Below, piece after piece: positions 13,463 to 22,249 of a stretch of DNA of 22,807 bases. This DNA is from a candidate division Zixibacteria bacterium SM23_81 (lineage in GTDB: Bacteria > SM23-81). A program made the position numbers and the translations under genes. The stretch lies in the NCBI GenBank assembly GCA_001304015.1, contig LJUY01000045.1, positions 1 through 22,807 on the forward strand. Reading direction: 5' to 3'. Within the stretch, counting starts at the first letter, position 1. Each line of letters begins with the position of its first letter. A model generated the notes under the pieces. It made no database searches and had not been told where the DNA came from. It saw nothing but the letters and a program-made list of their open reading frames with translations.

Positions 13463-14803
13463 ATGTATATGGGGGAAGTTGTGAAGAAGGTTCTCCTGGC
13501 TTTAACCGATGGAGAAGCCCTGCGTCTTCTCAAATTTAAGCTTTCTAAAGAGGATTATTACATCCTCTTGGCCAGCTCGGGAGAGCGTACCTTGGAGCTG
13601 GTGGAGACCGAAAAGCCGGATCTGATCATCTTGGACTCCTCTTTGCCTGGCCGGGATAGCCGTGAGGTCTGTCGATATATCCGGAGACGACCCAACCTGA
13701 GCCAAACCCTTATAATCCTACTCATTGCCTTCGGCGAAGCGCTGAGATTTCGAGAGGGTTTGGAGCGAGGCGCGGACGACTACATTCTCAAGCCGTTCAA
13801 TCTCGAGGATGTGACTGCGAGAGTAAAAGCGTTTATGCGTCGTCACAACCGTGAAGGTAAGCAGAGTCCACTGATCGATCTGCCGGGTCACGCGCTTGTG
13901 AAAAAAGAAATCAAGAGACGTATTGATTGGGAGGAGAAATTTGCGCTTTGTTCATTGACTTTTGACCATTTTAGGGCCTATAACGAAGTTTATGGTTTTG
14001 ATTTCGGCGATAGGGCCATCCAGCAGTTGGGTAGCATTCTCACCCAGGTGAAACAGGAGATCGGTCCAAAGGAATTCTACCTCGGCCATATGAGAGCGGA
14101 TAATTTCATCGTCCTGTTGAATCCTGACTATGCGGAACCATACTGCCAAGAGGCGATTCGCCTTTTTGAGGACCTCAGACCAGAGCTGTTTCCGCAGGGC
14201 GACCTCAAACGTGGATACATCGTAGCCACAGATAAAACGGGGAGAATGAGGCGATTTTCGCTGATGGCGTTATCCATAGGGGTTGTCACTCCGGAGCTCT
14301 GTTCCTTTGAGGACGTTCAGGAAGCCCTCGACGCGGGGTTATGGGCCCTGCATAAGGCGAAAGCGCGCGGAGGAAGCAATTACTACTTAAGAAGAGATGG
14401 CCCTATGGGATTGATGGATGCCCGGAACGACGTGGAGAGCAAAAAGATTTTAGTCGTTGATAACGACACCATCTCTGTGCGGGTATTAAAGTCAAAGCTG
14501 GAGAGGGAAGGATTTGCGGTGCGAACGGCAACAACCGGTCAAGAGGCCGTCGAAATCGTCAAGGCAGACCCACCGGATCTGATCTTCCTGGACGACAGCA
14601 AGCCCAGGCTGGATGCCTATAAAACAGTATCCTCTCTCAAGAAGGATGCAAGAACTGCGACCATCCCCCTGGTCATGTTGACCGCTCATATAGATAGGGA
14701 AAAGGATCTCGCTGTTGGCGCTGATGACTATTTAGTTAAGCCATGTAGTTTTAAGTATTTGATGAGGAAAGTGGAGCAACATCTGAACCGCCCCGAATCT
14801 TAG
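13463..14803 (+). CDS. REC - degenerate GGDEF - REC response regulator
   Basis: The 446-residue product has three domains. REC1 (about 8-125) keeps the phospho-acceptor D58 in LIILDSSLPG and K110, but the first acidic pair is Leu-Thr and the switch Thr is Ile. The middle domain (about 150-310) has GGDEF layout (FDHFRAYNEVYGFDFGD, then ALHKAKARGG at the end). However, the active-site loop reads HMRADNF instead of GGDEF (211-215), so cyclase activity is unlikely. REC2 (about 326-443) is intact: D333/D335, D377, T407, K426. It may therefore act as a phospho-switch or a c-di-GMP/GTP-binding adaptor. The start has GAGG 5 bases upstream. A sigma-54 promoter lies upstream and the kinase-like gene follows after 36 bases. 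Confidence 0.85.
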   Translation: MYMGEVVKKVLLALTDGEALRLLKFKLSKEDYYILLASSGERTLELVETEKPDLIILDSSLPGRDSREVCRYIRRRPNLSQTLIILLIAFGEALRFREGLERGADDYILKPFNLEDVTARVKAFMRRHNREGKQSPLIDLPGHALVKKEIKRRIDWEEKFALCSLTFDHFRAYNEVYGFDFGDRAIQQLGSILTQVKQEIGPKEFYLGHMRADNFIVLLNPDYAEPYCQEAIRLFEDLRPELFPQGDLKRGYIVATDKTGRMRRFSLMALSIGVVTPELCSFEDVQEALDAGLWALHKAKARGGSNYYLRRDGPMGLMDARNDVESKKILVVDNDTISVRVLKSKLEREGFAVRTATTGQEAVEIVKADPPDLIFLDDSKPRLDAYKTVSSLKKDARTATIPLVMLTAHIDREKDLAVGADDYLVKPCSFKYLMRKVEQHLNRPES

Positions 14804-14839
14804 GCCATCTGGTTGAGGCCAATGCGGAGGTGAGGCTCG

Positions 14840-15790
14840 ATGAGAATTCGAAGAAAGGCTGGACATGTTGAAGTGGACCCGGCGGACCGAAGAAAACTGC
14901 TGGGGCTGAGAGTTAGTATCGACTCGGCGCTGAAAAAACTGGTGAACGATTACCGCAATATGGAGAGTGTGAATCGAGAACTAAAGCTCAAGGCCAAATC
15001 GACGAGCACGGAGCTGGAGTTGGCCAAGTCGAGGCTTGAGTCGTTTCACGAAACCCTCAGGGTGCATCATACCCGAGAGATAAACCTGTTGAACTACCTG
15101 TTTAAAGGACTCAAGAGTCCACTGAACATCATCGAAGAGCACATCCGCCAGTTGAAGAATGGTAGCCCAAATGATGGAGAGAGAGCTGCTTCTCTGGAGA
15201 AATTACGGATCGAGGTGAGCAAGCTGGGACAAGTTATCAATGACCTGGCTAATGTAGAGGCCATTCAGATGGGCACAGCCCATCTAAAGGTTGAGAAAGT
15301 AAGCTTGGAAGAGGTTGTGGATCGAGTGACCGGAGAGCATGAGCGGAGTACTAAAAACAGAGGCGTAGTGCTGAATAAAATTATAGCCAAAGGTCTTCCT
15401 CACATCATGGGTGACCGAGAGCAGTTGAAGATAGCCTTGAGCCATCTGGTGGACAACTCCATTTCCTTTACCCCCTCGGGAGGGATTGTAACCATTTTGG
15501 CAAACGGGAGTCAGCCAGGAGGCCGAGTCCAACTGAGCGTCGTAGATATGCGTGAGGGCGCTCTGGACAAGGCGGGAATGCGGGTGCTGCAGGGCGTATT
15601 CCCGGGTAAACGTATTGGCGATGCCGATGTCGATGATGTGGATCTGAGGTTGATCGTAACTCGGCAGATCATCAGCGCTCACAACGGTGAGATCAAGGTG
15701 GAGAGTGAAGCAGGTAAAAAGACTGTTTTCACGCTCACTCTGCCAGCGGTTGAGAGCAGCAAGGCTGACAAGGAGAAAAAGCCCGCATAG
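14840..15790 (+). CDS. Histidine-kinase-like protein lacking the phospho-acceptor histidine (pseudokinase)
   Basis: The 316-residue soluble product starts with a predicted coiled coil (about 25-80). A HisKA-like helix pair follows. Where kinases have H-E-L-R-T-P-L it reads K-G-L-K-S-P-L (89-95), so the phosphorylated His is lysine. In the ATPase part the N box is recognisable (SHLVDNSISFTPSGG, N206). The G1 box is VVDMREGAL and the G2 box VDLRLIVTRQII, both missing the usual glycines. QIISAHNGEIKVESEAG and FTLTLP at the end confirm the family. It probably scaffolds or senses rather than phosphorylates. No membrane or sensor domain is present. The ribosome-binding site is GGAGG. It is likely co-transcribed with, and a partner of, the REC-GGDEF-REC protein. 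Confidence 0.82.
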   Translation: MRIRRKAGHVEVDPADRRKLLGLRVSIDSALKKLVNDYRNMESVNRELKLKAKSTSTELELAKSRLESFHETLRVHHTREINLLNYLFKGLKSPLNIIEEHIRQLKNGSPNDGERAASLEKLRIEVSKLGQVINDLANVEAIQMGTAHLKVEKVSLEEVVDRVTGEHERSTKNRGVVLNKIIAKGLPHIMGDREQLKIALSHLVDNSISFTPSGGIVTILANGSQPGGRVQLSVVDMREGALDKAGMRVLQGVFPGKRIGDADVDDVDLRLIVTRQIISAHNGEIKVESEAGKKTVFTLTLPAVESSKADKEKKPA

Positions 15791-15816
15791 AGTGAGAAGC
15801 TCGCGAATAGATACGG

Positions 15817-15855
15817 CGCCCTCAGGGATGGATGCCCAGGGGGCGTTTCTTTTTT
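15817..15855 (+). terminator. Rho-independent terminator of the signalling operon
   Basis: CGCCC (15817-15821) pairs with GGGCG (15841-15845), with a further inner GGG/CCC pairing, followed by TTTCTTTTTT. It lies 26 bases after the pseudokinase stop codon and separates the operon from the patatin gene. Confidence 0.7.
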
Positions 15856-16082
15856 GTGAAAGAGGTTTCGTTGGCTCACTGGCGCAGCTCCAGGAGACTG
15901 GTAAAGGAAGTTTATGGTTTCATTGTTATTTTGCCCCTGATTGTAAGATAGAAAAAGCGAGTTCGCTGCAGGATCCTCTGGCCCCAGCCTGATCTCATTT
16001 CGCCGCCACTTTGTTTCTTGCATCTTCTCCGCAACCGTACTATATTTTTCAGGAACTTTGGTCTTATCTCCAGGAGCTAGTG

Positions 16083-18713
16083 TTGAGAACCCTATCATTG
16101 TTACTCATGATGTGTCTCTCTGTCTCCGGAGCCATAGCTGAGGAGACATCGGTGAAAACCATCCGTCTTCATTATCGGGAAGGATCTGGACCTCAAGGCG
16201 GTTTTCTGCATCGGATTGAATTAGCTCGTCCACGGGTGGGCCTGGCGCTCAGCGGAGGTGGCGCTCGGGGTTTCGCCCATATAGGAGTCCTCAAAGCTCT
16301 GGAGGCCGCGGGCATTCCCATTGACATGGTGGCAGGAACCAGCATGGGTTGTGTCGTGGGAGGGCTTTACGCCGCGGGCCATTCGCCGGAGGATCTGGAG
16401 CGGATCTCTAAGGAGATCGACTGGCCTCAGATGTTTGCCGACGATCCCCATCGAGCAAGTCTTTTCTTAACGCAGAAACGGGACGAGGACAGAAGCATCC
16501 TGCGACTGAGGTTTGGCGGTTGGAAATTGAACCTCCCATCAGCTTTGACTTCCGCGCAGAAGTTGTCCGACCTTTTGGCCGATCTGACCATGACAGCTTC
16601 CTACCGAGCTCAAGGAGACTTCGACAATTTGTACGTTCCTTTTCGAGCCGTCGTCACAGATATGGTTACCGGCCAAAGCATGGCTATCAGAGAGGGAGAT
16701 CTTGGTGAGGCCCTCCGAGCCGGGCTGGCTGTGCCCCTCGTGTTCACCCCAATAGAGCGGGACAGCATGATGCTGGCGGACGGAGGGCTATTAGATATCA
16801 TTCCGGTGGAAGTGACGCGAGAACTCGGAGCTGACGTGGTTGTGGCCGTGGATGTCACCTCTCCGTTGTCTTCCCGGGAACAGCTGGAGAAACCCTGGGC
16901 CCTGGCTGAACAGATCATCACCATCATGATCCGGGAACCCAAGCTGGAGAGTCTAGCCGGCGCCGATGTGATCATTTCTCCCGATCTCCAGAACCACCAG
17001 GCTTATAATTACGGTCACATTGATGATTTGATACTTGCCGGCGAGCGAGCTGCCATGGCTGCCGTTGAGGAGATTCAAGAGCGCATCCGTGGTTGCGAGG
17101 GAAACCAGGGAGATACAACCGCCTTTTGGATCCGCTCCGTGCGAGTGTTGAGAGAGCAGGGAGGCGTGTCGGGTCCACCTCCTGCCCTGCCATTGCACCC
17201 GGGCGATAAGGTCAACGAAGGGCAAGTTAGAGAGATACTGCGGAGGTTATATGAAGATGGCACCTACCGAGATGTCTACGCCACGTTATTGATGGCCGAA
17301 GATGGAGTCCAATTGACCTTTCATCTGGAGGAGATGCCCCTATTCTTCGGTTATCAGATATCCGGGAACACCCTTTTCTCTGACCAGGAGCTTTTAGGAG
17401 AGACAAGATTGAAGCCAGGCCAAACCCTCAATCTAAAAGTGGCCGATGGAGATGTGAAGTCCATCTTAGACCATTATCACTTGAAAGGTTATGCTCTGGC
17501 TCGCTTTAAAGATCTTCAATTAGATCCTGAGGAGGGCATCATCTCTGGTGAGCTCGAGGAGGGAGCCATCCAGGAAGTCAGATACTTGGGCAACGAGAAA
17601 ACGAAGCGCTGGGTCTTATCTCGGGAGCTTCCGTTGAAGAAGGGCGATATCTTTAACATACAAGATGCTCGGCGGGGGATACGCAACATCTACGGAGCCG
17701 GGCTCTTTGAGAGAGTGACCCTGGAGATACAACGGGGAGCAATGGGGGCCATTCTTTTCATCAGGGTAAAGGAAAAAGCTTCCGTCTCGTTGCGCCTCGG
17801 CGCTCGATATGATCTTGAGAAGAGTGGGGAGATCTATGCCGTCCTGGGAGAGGATAACTTCCTCGGTGTCGGCAGCAAGTTATCCCTTTATCTTCAGGGC
17901 GGGAAGCGTAGGGAGAAATACCAGTTGAGTCTAGAGGCCGATCGCATCTTCAAAACCTATTTAACCTTCAATTTTAGTGGATTTGTGGTTAATAGGGATT
18001 GGGATTCGTACGTCGATGGGGTCCGCATAGGCCAGTATGATCTGAGCAGACGGGGGGGGCGATTTTTCTTTGGCCAGCACATCAGGAGGTTCGGCATGGT
18101 ATCCGTTGAAGGGCGAGCGGAACACGTGAAGCTCAATGCCAGGTGGGGTCATGGGTTTCCTGTCGGTAAAAAGGAGATCCGCAGCATCATTCTTCGCTCG
18201 CTGATGGATACTTTGGATCGATTTCCGTTTCCTATGACGGGGCGCATCCATAGCGCGTATCTGGAGATCGGAGAGCCTGTTCTCGGAGGCACCGAGGAGT
18301 TTCGCAAGACTTTTTTCTCGCTAGAGTCTTACAGCACCATCTGGCGACGGCACACCATTTTCGCCAGGGGATCTGTGGGGGTGAGCGAGGGACCGTTACC
18401 TTTTTCCGAGCAGTTTCTGCTGGGTGGGGAAGAGACGTTATACGGGTATTATGAAGAAGAGCTGCGAGGAAACAAGCTGTTTTTGTTTAACATTGGCTAT
18501 AGGATGCAGTTGGTTAAAAAGCTGTATTTCAGCAGCCGTTATGACGTGGGCAATGTGTGGGAGAACGAACTCCAGATCAAGTGGAAAACCACGAGACACG
18601 CTATTGGGGTCGAGCTGGCCCTGGATACGCCTTTGGGACCCATCAAGGCCGCGTACGGTAGAGCTAGCGATGCTCGGGAACGAGTATATTTCTCGGCGGG
18701 CTTTCGGTTTTGA
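16083..18713 (+). CDS. Patatin phospholipase - POTRA - outer-membrane barrel (type Vd-like, PlpD family)
   Basis: The 876-residue product has a signal peptide (1 to about 20, cut after AIA). The patatin domain (about 50-335) has the oxyanion loop SGGGARGFAH (57-66), nucleophile S87 in GTSMG and D233 in LADGG, so lipid acyl hydrolase activity is expected. Residues about 348-565 form what look like three POTRA repeats (second begins FFGYQISGNTLFS, third IQEVRYLGNEKTKR). The rest is a BamA/TamA-like barrel ending FSAGFRF with terminal Phe. Known type Vd proteins (PlpD, FplA) have one POTRA. The start used is TTG 16083, with AGGAG 6 bases upstream giving a clean signal peptide; the longer frame from TTG 16011 has no ribosome-binding site. 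Whether the patatin is released or stays attached is unknown. Confidence 0.88.
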   Translation: MRTLSLLLMMCLSVSGAIAEETSVKTIRLHYREGSGPQGGFLHRIELARPRVGLALSGGGARGFAHIGVLKALEAAGIPIDMVAGTSMGCVVGGLYAAGHSPEDLERISKEIDWPQMFADDPHRASLFLTQKRDEDRSILRLRFGGWKLNLPSALTSAQKLSDLLADLTMTASYRAQGDFDNLYVPFRAVVTDMVTGQSMAIREGDLGEALRAGLAVPLVFTPIERDSMMLADGGLLDIIPVEVTRELGADVVVAVDVTSPLSSREQLEKPWALAEQIITIMIREPKLESLAGADVIISPDLQNHQAYNYGHIDDLILAGERAAMAAVEEIQERIRGCEGNQGDTTAFWIRSVRVLREQGGVSGPPPALPLHPGDKVNEGQVREILRRLYEDGTYRDVYATLLMAEDGVQLTFHLEEMPLFFGYQISGNTLFSDQELLGETRLKPGQTLNLKVADGDVKSILDHYHLKGYALARFKDLQLDPEEGIISGELEEGAIQEVRYLGNEKTKRWVLSRELPLKKGDIFNIQDARRGIRNIYGAGLFERVTLEIQRGAMGAILFIRVKEKASVSLRLGARYDLEKSGEIYAVLGEDNFLGVGSKLSLYLQGGKRREKYQLSLEADRIFKTYLTFNFSGFVVNRDWDSYVDGVRIGQYDLSRRGGRFFFGQHIRRFGMVSVEGRAEHVKLNARWGHGFPVGKKEIRSIILRSLMDTLDRFPFPMTGRIHSAYLEIGEPVLGGTEEFRKTFFSLESYSTIWRRHTIFARGSVGVSEGPLPFSEQFLLGGEETLYGYYEEELRGNKLFLFNIGYRMQLVKKLYFSSRYDVGNVWENELQIKWKTTRHAIGVELALDTPLGPIKAAYGRASDARERVYFSAGFRF

Positions 18714-18788
18714 TCTTCAGCGTTAGAGGTTGACCTCATAAGAGTTTCAGCTCGCCGCACAAGATGCAGGTGCTTTTCAACTCAAGTG

Positions 18789-18811
18789 ACCGTCCTCAGG
18801 GCGGTTTTTTT
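18789..18811 (+). terminator. Strong rho-independent terminator after the patatin-barrel gene
   Basis: ACCGTCC and GGGCGGT form a 7-bp stem with a TCA loop and one T-G wobble, followed directly by seven T. It lies about 75 bases after the stop codon and 36 bases before the 3' end of the convergent hflX gene. Confidence 0.85.
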
Positions 18812-18846
18812 GCAAGTTCATCTTCGGGGTCACCTGGGAAGGGATC

Positions 18847-20142
18847 TTATTTCAAATGCGGGTTCCGCAAAGGGAGCAGAGAGAGCTTTTTTTGGAGGCG
18901 GTGAGCGTCCTCCCATCTCAGCCTCACCCGCAGAGAGACCCCCTTAGGAAGATCGTGTCTTTCTAGGACCTCGCCGACAGAGTAAATCTGGGAGAGAAGC
19001 TTGGCATTTGAGAGAGATAGATTCAGGCTTAGCTCGAGCATCTGTTGCTGGAAGTGGCGAAGGATTCCCTGTGACAATTGTTTAAATCCCGTTCCTTGAA
19101 GGGCTGAGATGAAAACGGCTTGAGGGTATTCGCGTTCCAGTCGAAGGGGCAACTTTGGAAGGTGTGAGATCTTGTCGATCTTGTTGAAAACCAAAAGGAG
19201 GGGACGTGTGTGAGCGCCTAGTTGCTCCAAGACTTCCTGAACGGTTTTCATCTGCTCTGCGAACATCTCATGGCTTAGGTCGACGATATGCAGGAGTAAA
19301 TCCACGGCCGCGAGTTCTTCTAAGGTGCTATGAAAACTGGCAATGAGATGATGAGGTAGTTTTCGGATCAAGCCGACGGTGTCGGTGATTAAGACCTTTT
19401 TCTCACCGTTCAGGTGAACTGTCCGGGTTGTGGGGTCAAGAGTGGCGAACAGTTTGTTCTCCGTGTAGACATCGGCTTGCGAAAGAGCATTGAGGAGAGT
19501 GGACTTGCCCGTGTTGGTGTAGCCCACTAACGCGACGGTGAATTCGCCTTTTCTTCTTTTCCGGCGTACTTCTCTCCTCTCGGCGATGCGCTTCAGAGCC
19601 ACAGAGAGATCGGCGATGCGCTTTCTAATCCTCCGGCGGTCAACCTCCAACTGGGTCTCCCCGGGGCCGCGAGTTCCGATGCCGCCCTCTTGGCGGGACA
19701 GGTGCGTCCATTGCCTGGTCAGGCGAGGGAGAAGGTATTTTAGCTGGGCCAGCTCCACTTGTGTCTTAGCCTCCTTGGATTTTGCCCGGCGAGCAAAGAT
19801 GTCCAAGATCAGAGCGCTGCGATCTAGGATTTTCACATCGATGGTTCGTTCCAAATTTCTGGCCTGTGCCGGTGTGAGATCGTCGTCGAAGATGACCAGG
19901 TTCGCGTCCAATTGCTGCACGCGCTGAGCGATCTGGACAACTTTGCCCTCGCCTATGAGGGTTGCTGGATCCAATTGTTTTCGAGCTTGGATAATAGTAT
20001 CCAGCACATCGGCGCCGGCTGTGTCGGCCAAAAGGGCAAGTTCTTGCAGCGTGTCTTCCGGGGGCCAACCGTCGCTGTGAGGTAATTTCACGGCGACCAG
20101 AAGGGCTTTTTCACGAGCGTTGTTTTGCTGGGTTTTGTACAA
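18847..20142 (-). CDS. hflX: Ribosome-associated GTPase HflX
   Basis: The 431-residue product has the HflX N-terminal domain, then the family signature GGIGTRGPGETQLE (153-166) and a basic coiled coil (about 167-200). The GTPase domain follows: G1 GYTNTGKST (207-215), G2 ATLDPTTR, G3 DTVGLIRKLP (254-263), G4 NKID (320-323), G5 SALQGTG. HflX binds the large ribosomal subunit and splits stalled or heat-damaged 70S ribosomes. The start used is the TTG at 20142, with GAGG 5 bases before it; this gives the usual family length. The longest frame begins at 20271 and would translate 43 codons of an inverted-repeat region unlike HflX. It lies downstream of the ABC-F gene, and both act on ribosomes. 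Confidence 0.94.
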   Translation of the reverse strand: MYKTQQNNAREKALLVAVKLPHSDGWPPEDTLQELALLADTAGADVLDTIIQARKQLDPATLIGEGKVVQIAQRVQQLDANLVIFDDDLTPAQARNLERTIDVKILDRSALILDIFARRAKSKEAKTQVELAQLKYLLPRLTRQWTHLSRQEGGIGTRGPGETQLEVDRRRIRKRIADLSVALKRIAERREVRRKRRKGEFTVALVGYTNTGKSTLLNALSQADVYTENKLFATLDPTTRTVHLNGEKKVLITDTVGLIRKLPHHLIASFHSTLEELAAVDLLLHIVDLSHEMFAEQMKTVQEVLEQLGAHTRPLLLVFNKIDKISHLPKLPLRLEREYPQAVFISALQGTGFKQLSQGILRHFQQQMLELSLNLSLSNAKLLSQIYSVGEVLERHDLPKGVSLRVRLRWEDAHRLQKKLSLLPLRNPHLK

Positions 20143-20165
20143 TTGTTCCTCGCAGATCGGTATTC

Positions 20166-20305
20166 GTTTAGCGGTATCGAAGTGCGTTACGTTCGTCGAT
20201 TGTCGAAGTTCGTGTGTCGGCCTCACTAGTCGGCATGTTGGATAGCTCAAAGGAGCTTCGATAGACGACACACAAGTGACGTTTCGAGCTTCGACACCGC
20301 TGAAC
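20166..20305. repeat. Imperfect long inverted repeat with four TCGAAG words
   Basis: Arms of 27 bases at 20166-20192 and 20279-20305 match at about 21 positions, both containing AGCGGTRTCGAAG. TCGAAG occurs twice on each strand (near 20178, 20203, 20256 and 20290). It fills the gap between the ABC-F stop codon and the chosen hflX start. It may be a dispersed extragenic element or a leader RNA structure. Confidence 0.6.
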
Positions 20306-20359
20306 GATCCTCGATTTTTTTCTCAAAAAGGGGGACTCATACGGACCCTCCCGAGATTT

Positions 20360-22249
20360 TTACATCAAAGCCTCCGACATCTCCACCCACTTGGCCAGCA
20401 GGGCATCTAAATGATCGCTGAGATCCTGTCGCTGGGCATGAAGAGTCCGTAAGGCCTGCCAGTCAGTGCTCAGCTCGGGATTCTGTAGCAACCTGTCGGT
20501 GTCCTCCAGCTCTCTTTCCAGATAGGCGATTTCCTCTTCTAGGGATGCCAGGTTCTTTCTTGAAACACCGCTCTTTTTGGAGATCTTACCGAGCAACGCT
20601 TTTTTGCGCCTCTTTTCCTTTCGGCTTTGTCCCTCTTCCTGGACTCTTTTTTCGCGGTATGATCTGTAGTTGCCCAGGTACTCATGGATGTCTCCATTTT
20701 CCAGGTGAAGGATCCGCTGTACAATTTTATCCAGAAAGTAGCGATCATGGGAAACGAGCAGAAGCGTCCCACTGTATCCAGAGAGGGTTTTTTCCAGGGC
20801 GGCACGCGAGGCGATATCCAGGTGGTTAGTGGGTTCGTCCAAAAGAAGAAGATTCGCCTCTGCCAGCATTAGCTTCGCCAAAGCCACGCGGCTCTGTTCG
20901 CCACCGCTGAGGCTGGCTATAGGCCGATAGACATCTTCCCCGACAAAGAGAAACCTAGCTAGATAACTGCGCAGGTCCGGCTCCAGCATGTCGGCACGTG
21001 ACTTCCAGACCTCCTCCAGAACGCAACTGGATCGATCCAGGCCTTCTAAGTCTTGCTCGTAATAGCCAATTTTCACATTATGGCCTATCCGGCAACTCCC
21101 GGAATCCGGGGTCTCTCTGTCAGCGGCGATCTTCAATAAGGTGCTTTTGCCGGATCCGTTAGGGCCCAGCAGAGCCACTCGCTCCCCGCGGTGCACAGCC
21201 AGGTTGAGATTTTCGAATAACGAGCGTTCTCCGTAACTTTTTGTCACGTTCTCATAGAAAAGAGCAACTCGCCCCTCTCGCTTGGAGGATTGCACAAGAG
21301 GTCTAATTTGCTTTCGTTCTGAAGGGGGTGGGCTGATCTGGTCCATCTTCTCCAGAGCCTTTCGACGGCTCTGAGCCTGCTTGGTTTTCTGCCCGGCGAT
21401 GTTGCGCCGAATGAACTCCTCTGTGCGGAGAATTTCTCGTTGTTGAAGCTGATACCGTTTCATATGCTGGGCTAGGCGATCGCTTTTCTGAGTGAGATAC
21501 GCGGAATAGTTGCCCGAATAAACCTGCAAACGATGATTTTCCAGTTCGGCAACGGTCTCCAGCGCCCGGTCCAGGAGGTAGCGGTCGTGAGAGACCACGA
21601 TGACGGTTCCGGGGAATTCCTTGAGGAATCGTTCCAGCCAGCGGGTCGCTTCGATGTCCAGGTGGTTGGTGGGCTCGTCCAGCAATAAAAGCTGGGGTTT
21701 GCAGAGGAGCGCCTGAGCTAGGGCTGCGATGTTCTTTTGCCCGCCACTGAGCACGTTGGTTTTCTTGGAGAGGTCTGTCTCGCTGAAGCCCAGGCCAAAG
21801 AGCACGCTCTTGATATCCGATTCGTAAGTATAGCCGCCCGAGCGTTCATAGCTATCGCGGAGTTCGCTGTAACGGTGCAGGATGTCCGTCAGCCGGCATT
21901 GACCGTGGTGCTCTCGGGAGTCAGACATAGCCTGCTCCAGCCCCTGAAGCTCCCGGTATGTGGCTAACAGATCCTGAAAGGGTTTCAGCAACTGGTCGAA
22001 CAGGTTCAGCTCACTGGACAACTGGACATCCTGGCGCAAAAAACCGATGCGCAGCCCTTTGGCTCGAAAGACCTGGCCACCATCTGGTCTCAGATCACCG
22101 GCAATAATCCGAAAGAGGGTGGTCTTGCCCGTCCCGTTGGATCCGATGAGCCCGATCTTGCGCCCGGAGTTGATTTGCCAGGAGACTTCCTGGAGAACGG
22201 GACCATCTCCGAAGGATTTTGAGACGTTTTGCAGGTCGATGAGAGTCAT
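20360..22249 (-). CDS. ABC-F family ATPase (ribosome-associated, Uup/YheS-like)
   Basis: The 629-residue product has two ABC domains and no membrane segment. The first has Walker A GSNGTGKT (36-43), signature LSGGQ (167-171) and Walker B DEPTNHLD (191-198). The interdomain linker (about 245-315) is long, charged and helical, with RRNIAGQKTKQAQSRRKA. The second has GPNGSGKST (362-370), LSGGE (447-451) and DEPTNHLD (471-478). A Lys/Glu-rich C-terminal extension (about 540-629) is a predicted coiled coil as in Uup. ABC-F proteins bind the ribosomal E site and ease stalls. The ATG at 22249 is used as start. The longest frame begins 50 codons earlier and translates low-complexity intergenic sequence. 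No strong ribosome-binding site is seen. Antibiotic resistance is not implied. Confidence 0.94.
   Translation of the reverse strand: MTLIDLQNVSKSFGDGPVLQEVSWQINSGRKIGLIGSNGTGKTTLFRIIAGDLRPDGGQVFRAKGLRIGFLRQDVQLSSELNLFDQLLKPFQDLLATYRELQGLEQAMSDSREHHGQCRLTDILHRYSELRDSYERSGGYTYESDIKSVLFGLGFSETDLSKKTNVLSGGQKNIAALAQALLCKPQLLLLDEPTNHLDIEATRWLERFLKEFPGTVIVVSHDRYLLDRALETVAELENHRLQVYSGNYSAYLTQKSDRLAQHMKRYQLQQREILRTEEFIRRNIAGQKTKQAQSRRKALEKMDQISPPPSERKQIRPLVQSSKREGRVALFYENVTKSYGERSLFENLNLAVHRGERVALLGPNGSGKSTLLKIAADRETPDSGSCRIGHNVKIGYYEQDLEGLDRSSCVLEEVWKSRADMLEPDLRSYLARFLFVGEDVYRPIASLSGGEQSRVALAKLMLAEANLLLLDEPTNHLDIASRAALEKTLSGYSGTLLLVSHDRYFLDKIVQRILHLENGDIHEYLGNYRSYREKRVQEEGQSRKEKRRKKALLGKISKKSGVSRKNLASLEEEIAYLERELEDTDRLLQNPELSTDWQALRTLHAQRQDLSDHLDALLAKWVEMSEALM

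Noticed and set aside
20143-20271. 43-codon N-terminal extension of hflX
   Set aside because: It reads through the inverted-repeat region, looks unlike HflX, and gives a length beyond the family norm.
20291-20375. Possible terminator after the ABC-F gene (GGGAGGG ... CCCCCTTTTT on the minus strand)
   Set aside because: The stem is imperfect and the pairing weak; not listed as a feature.
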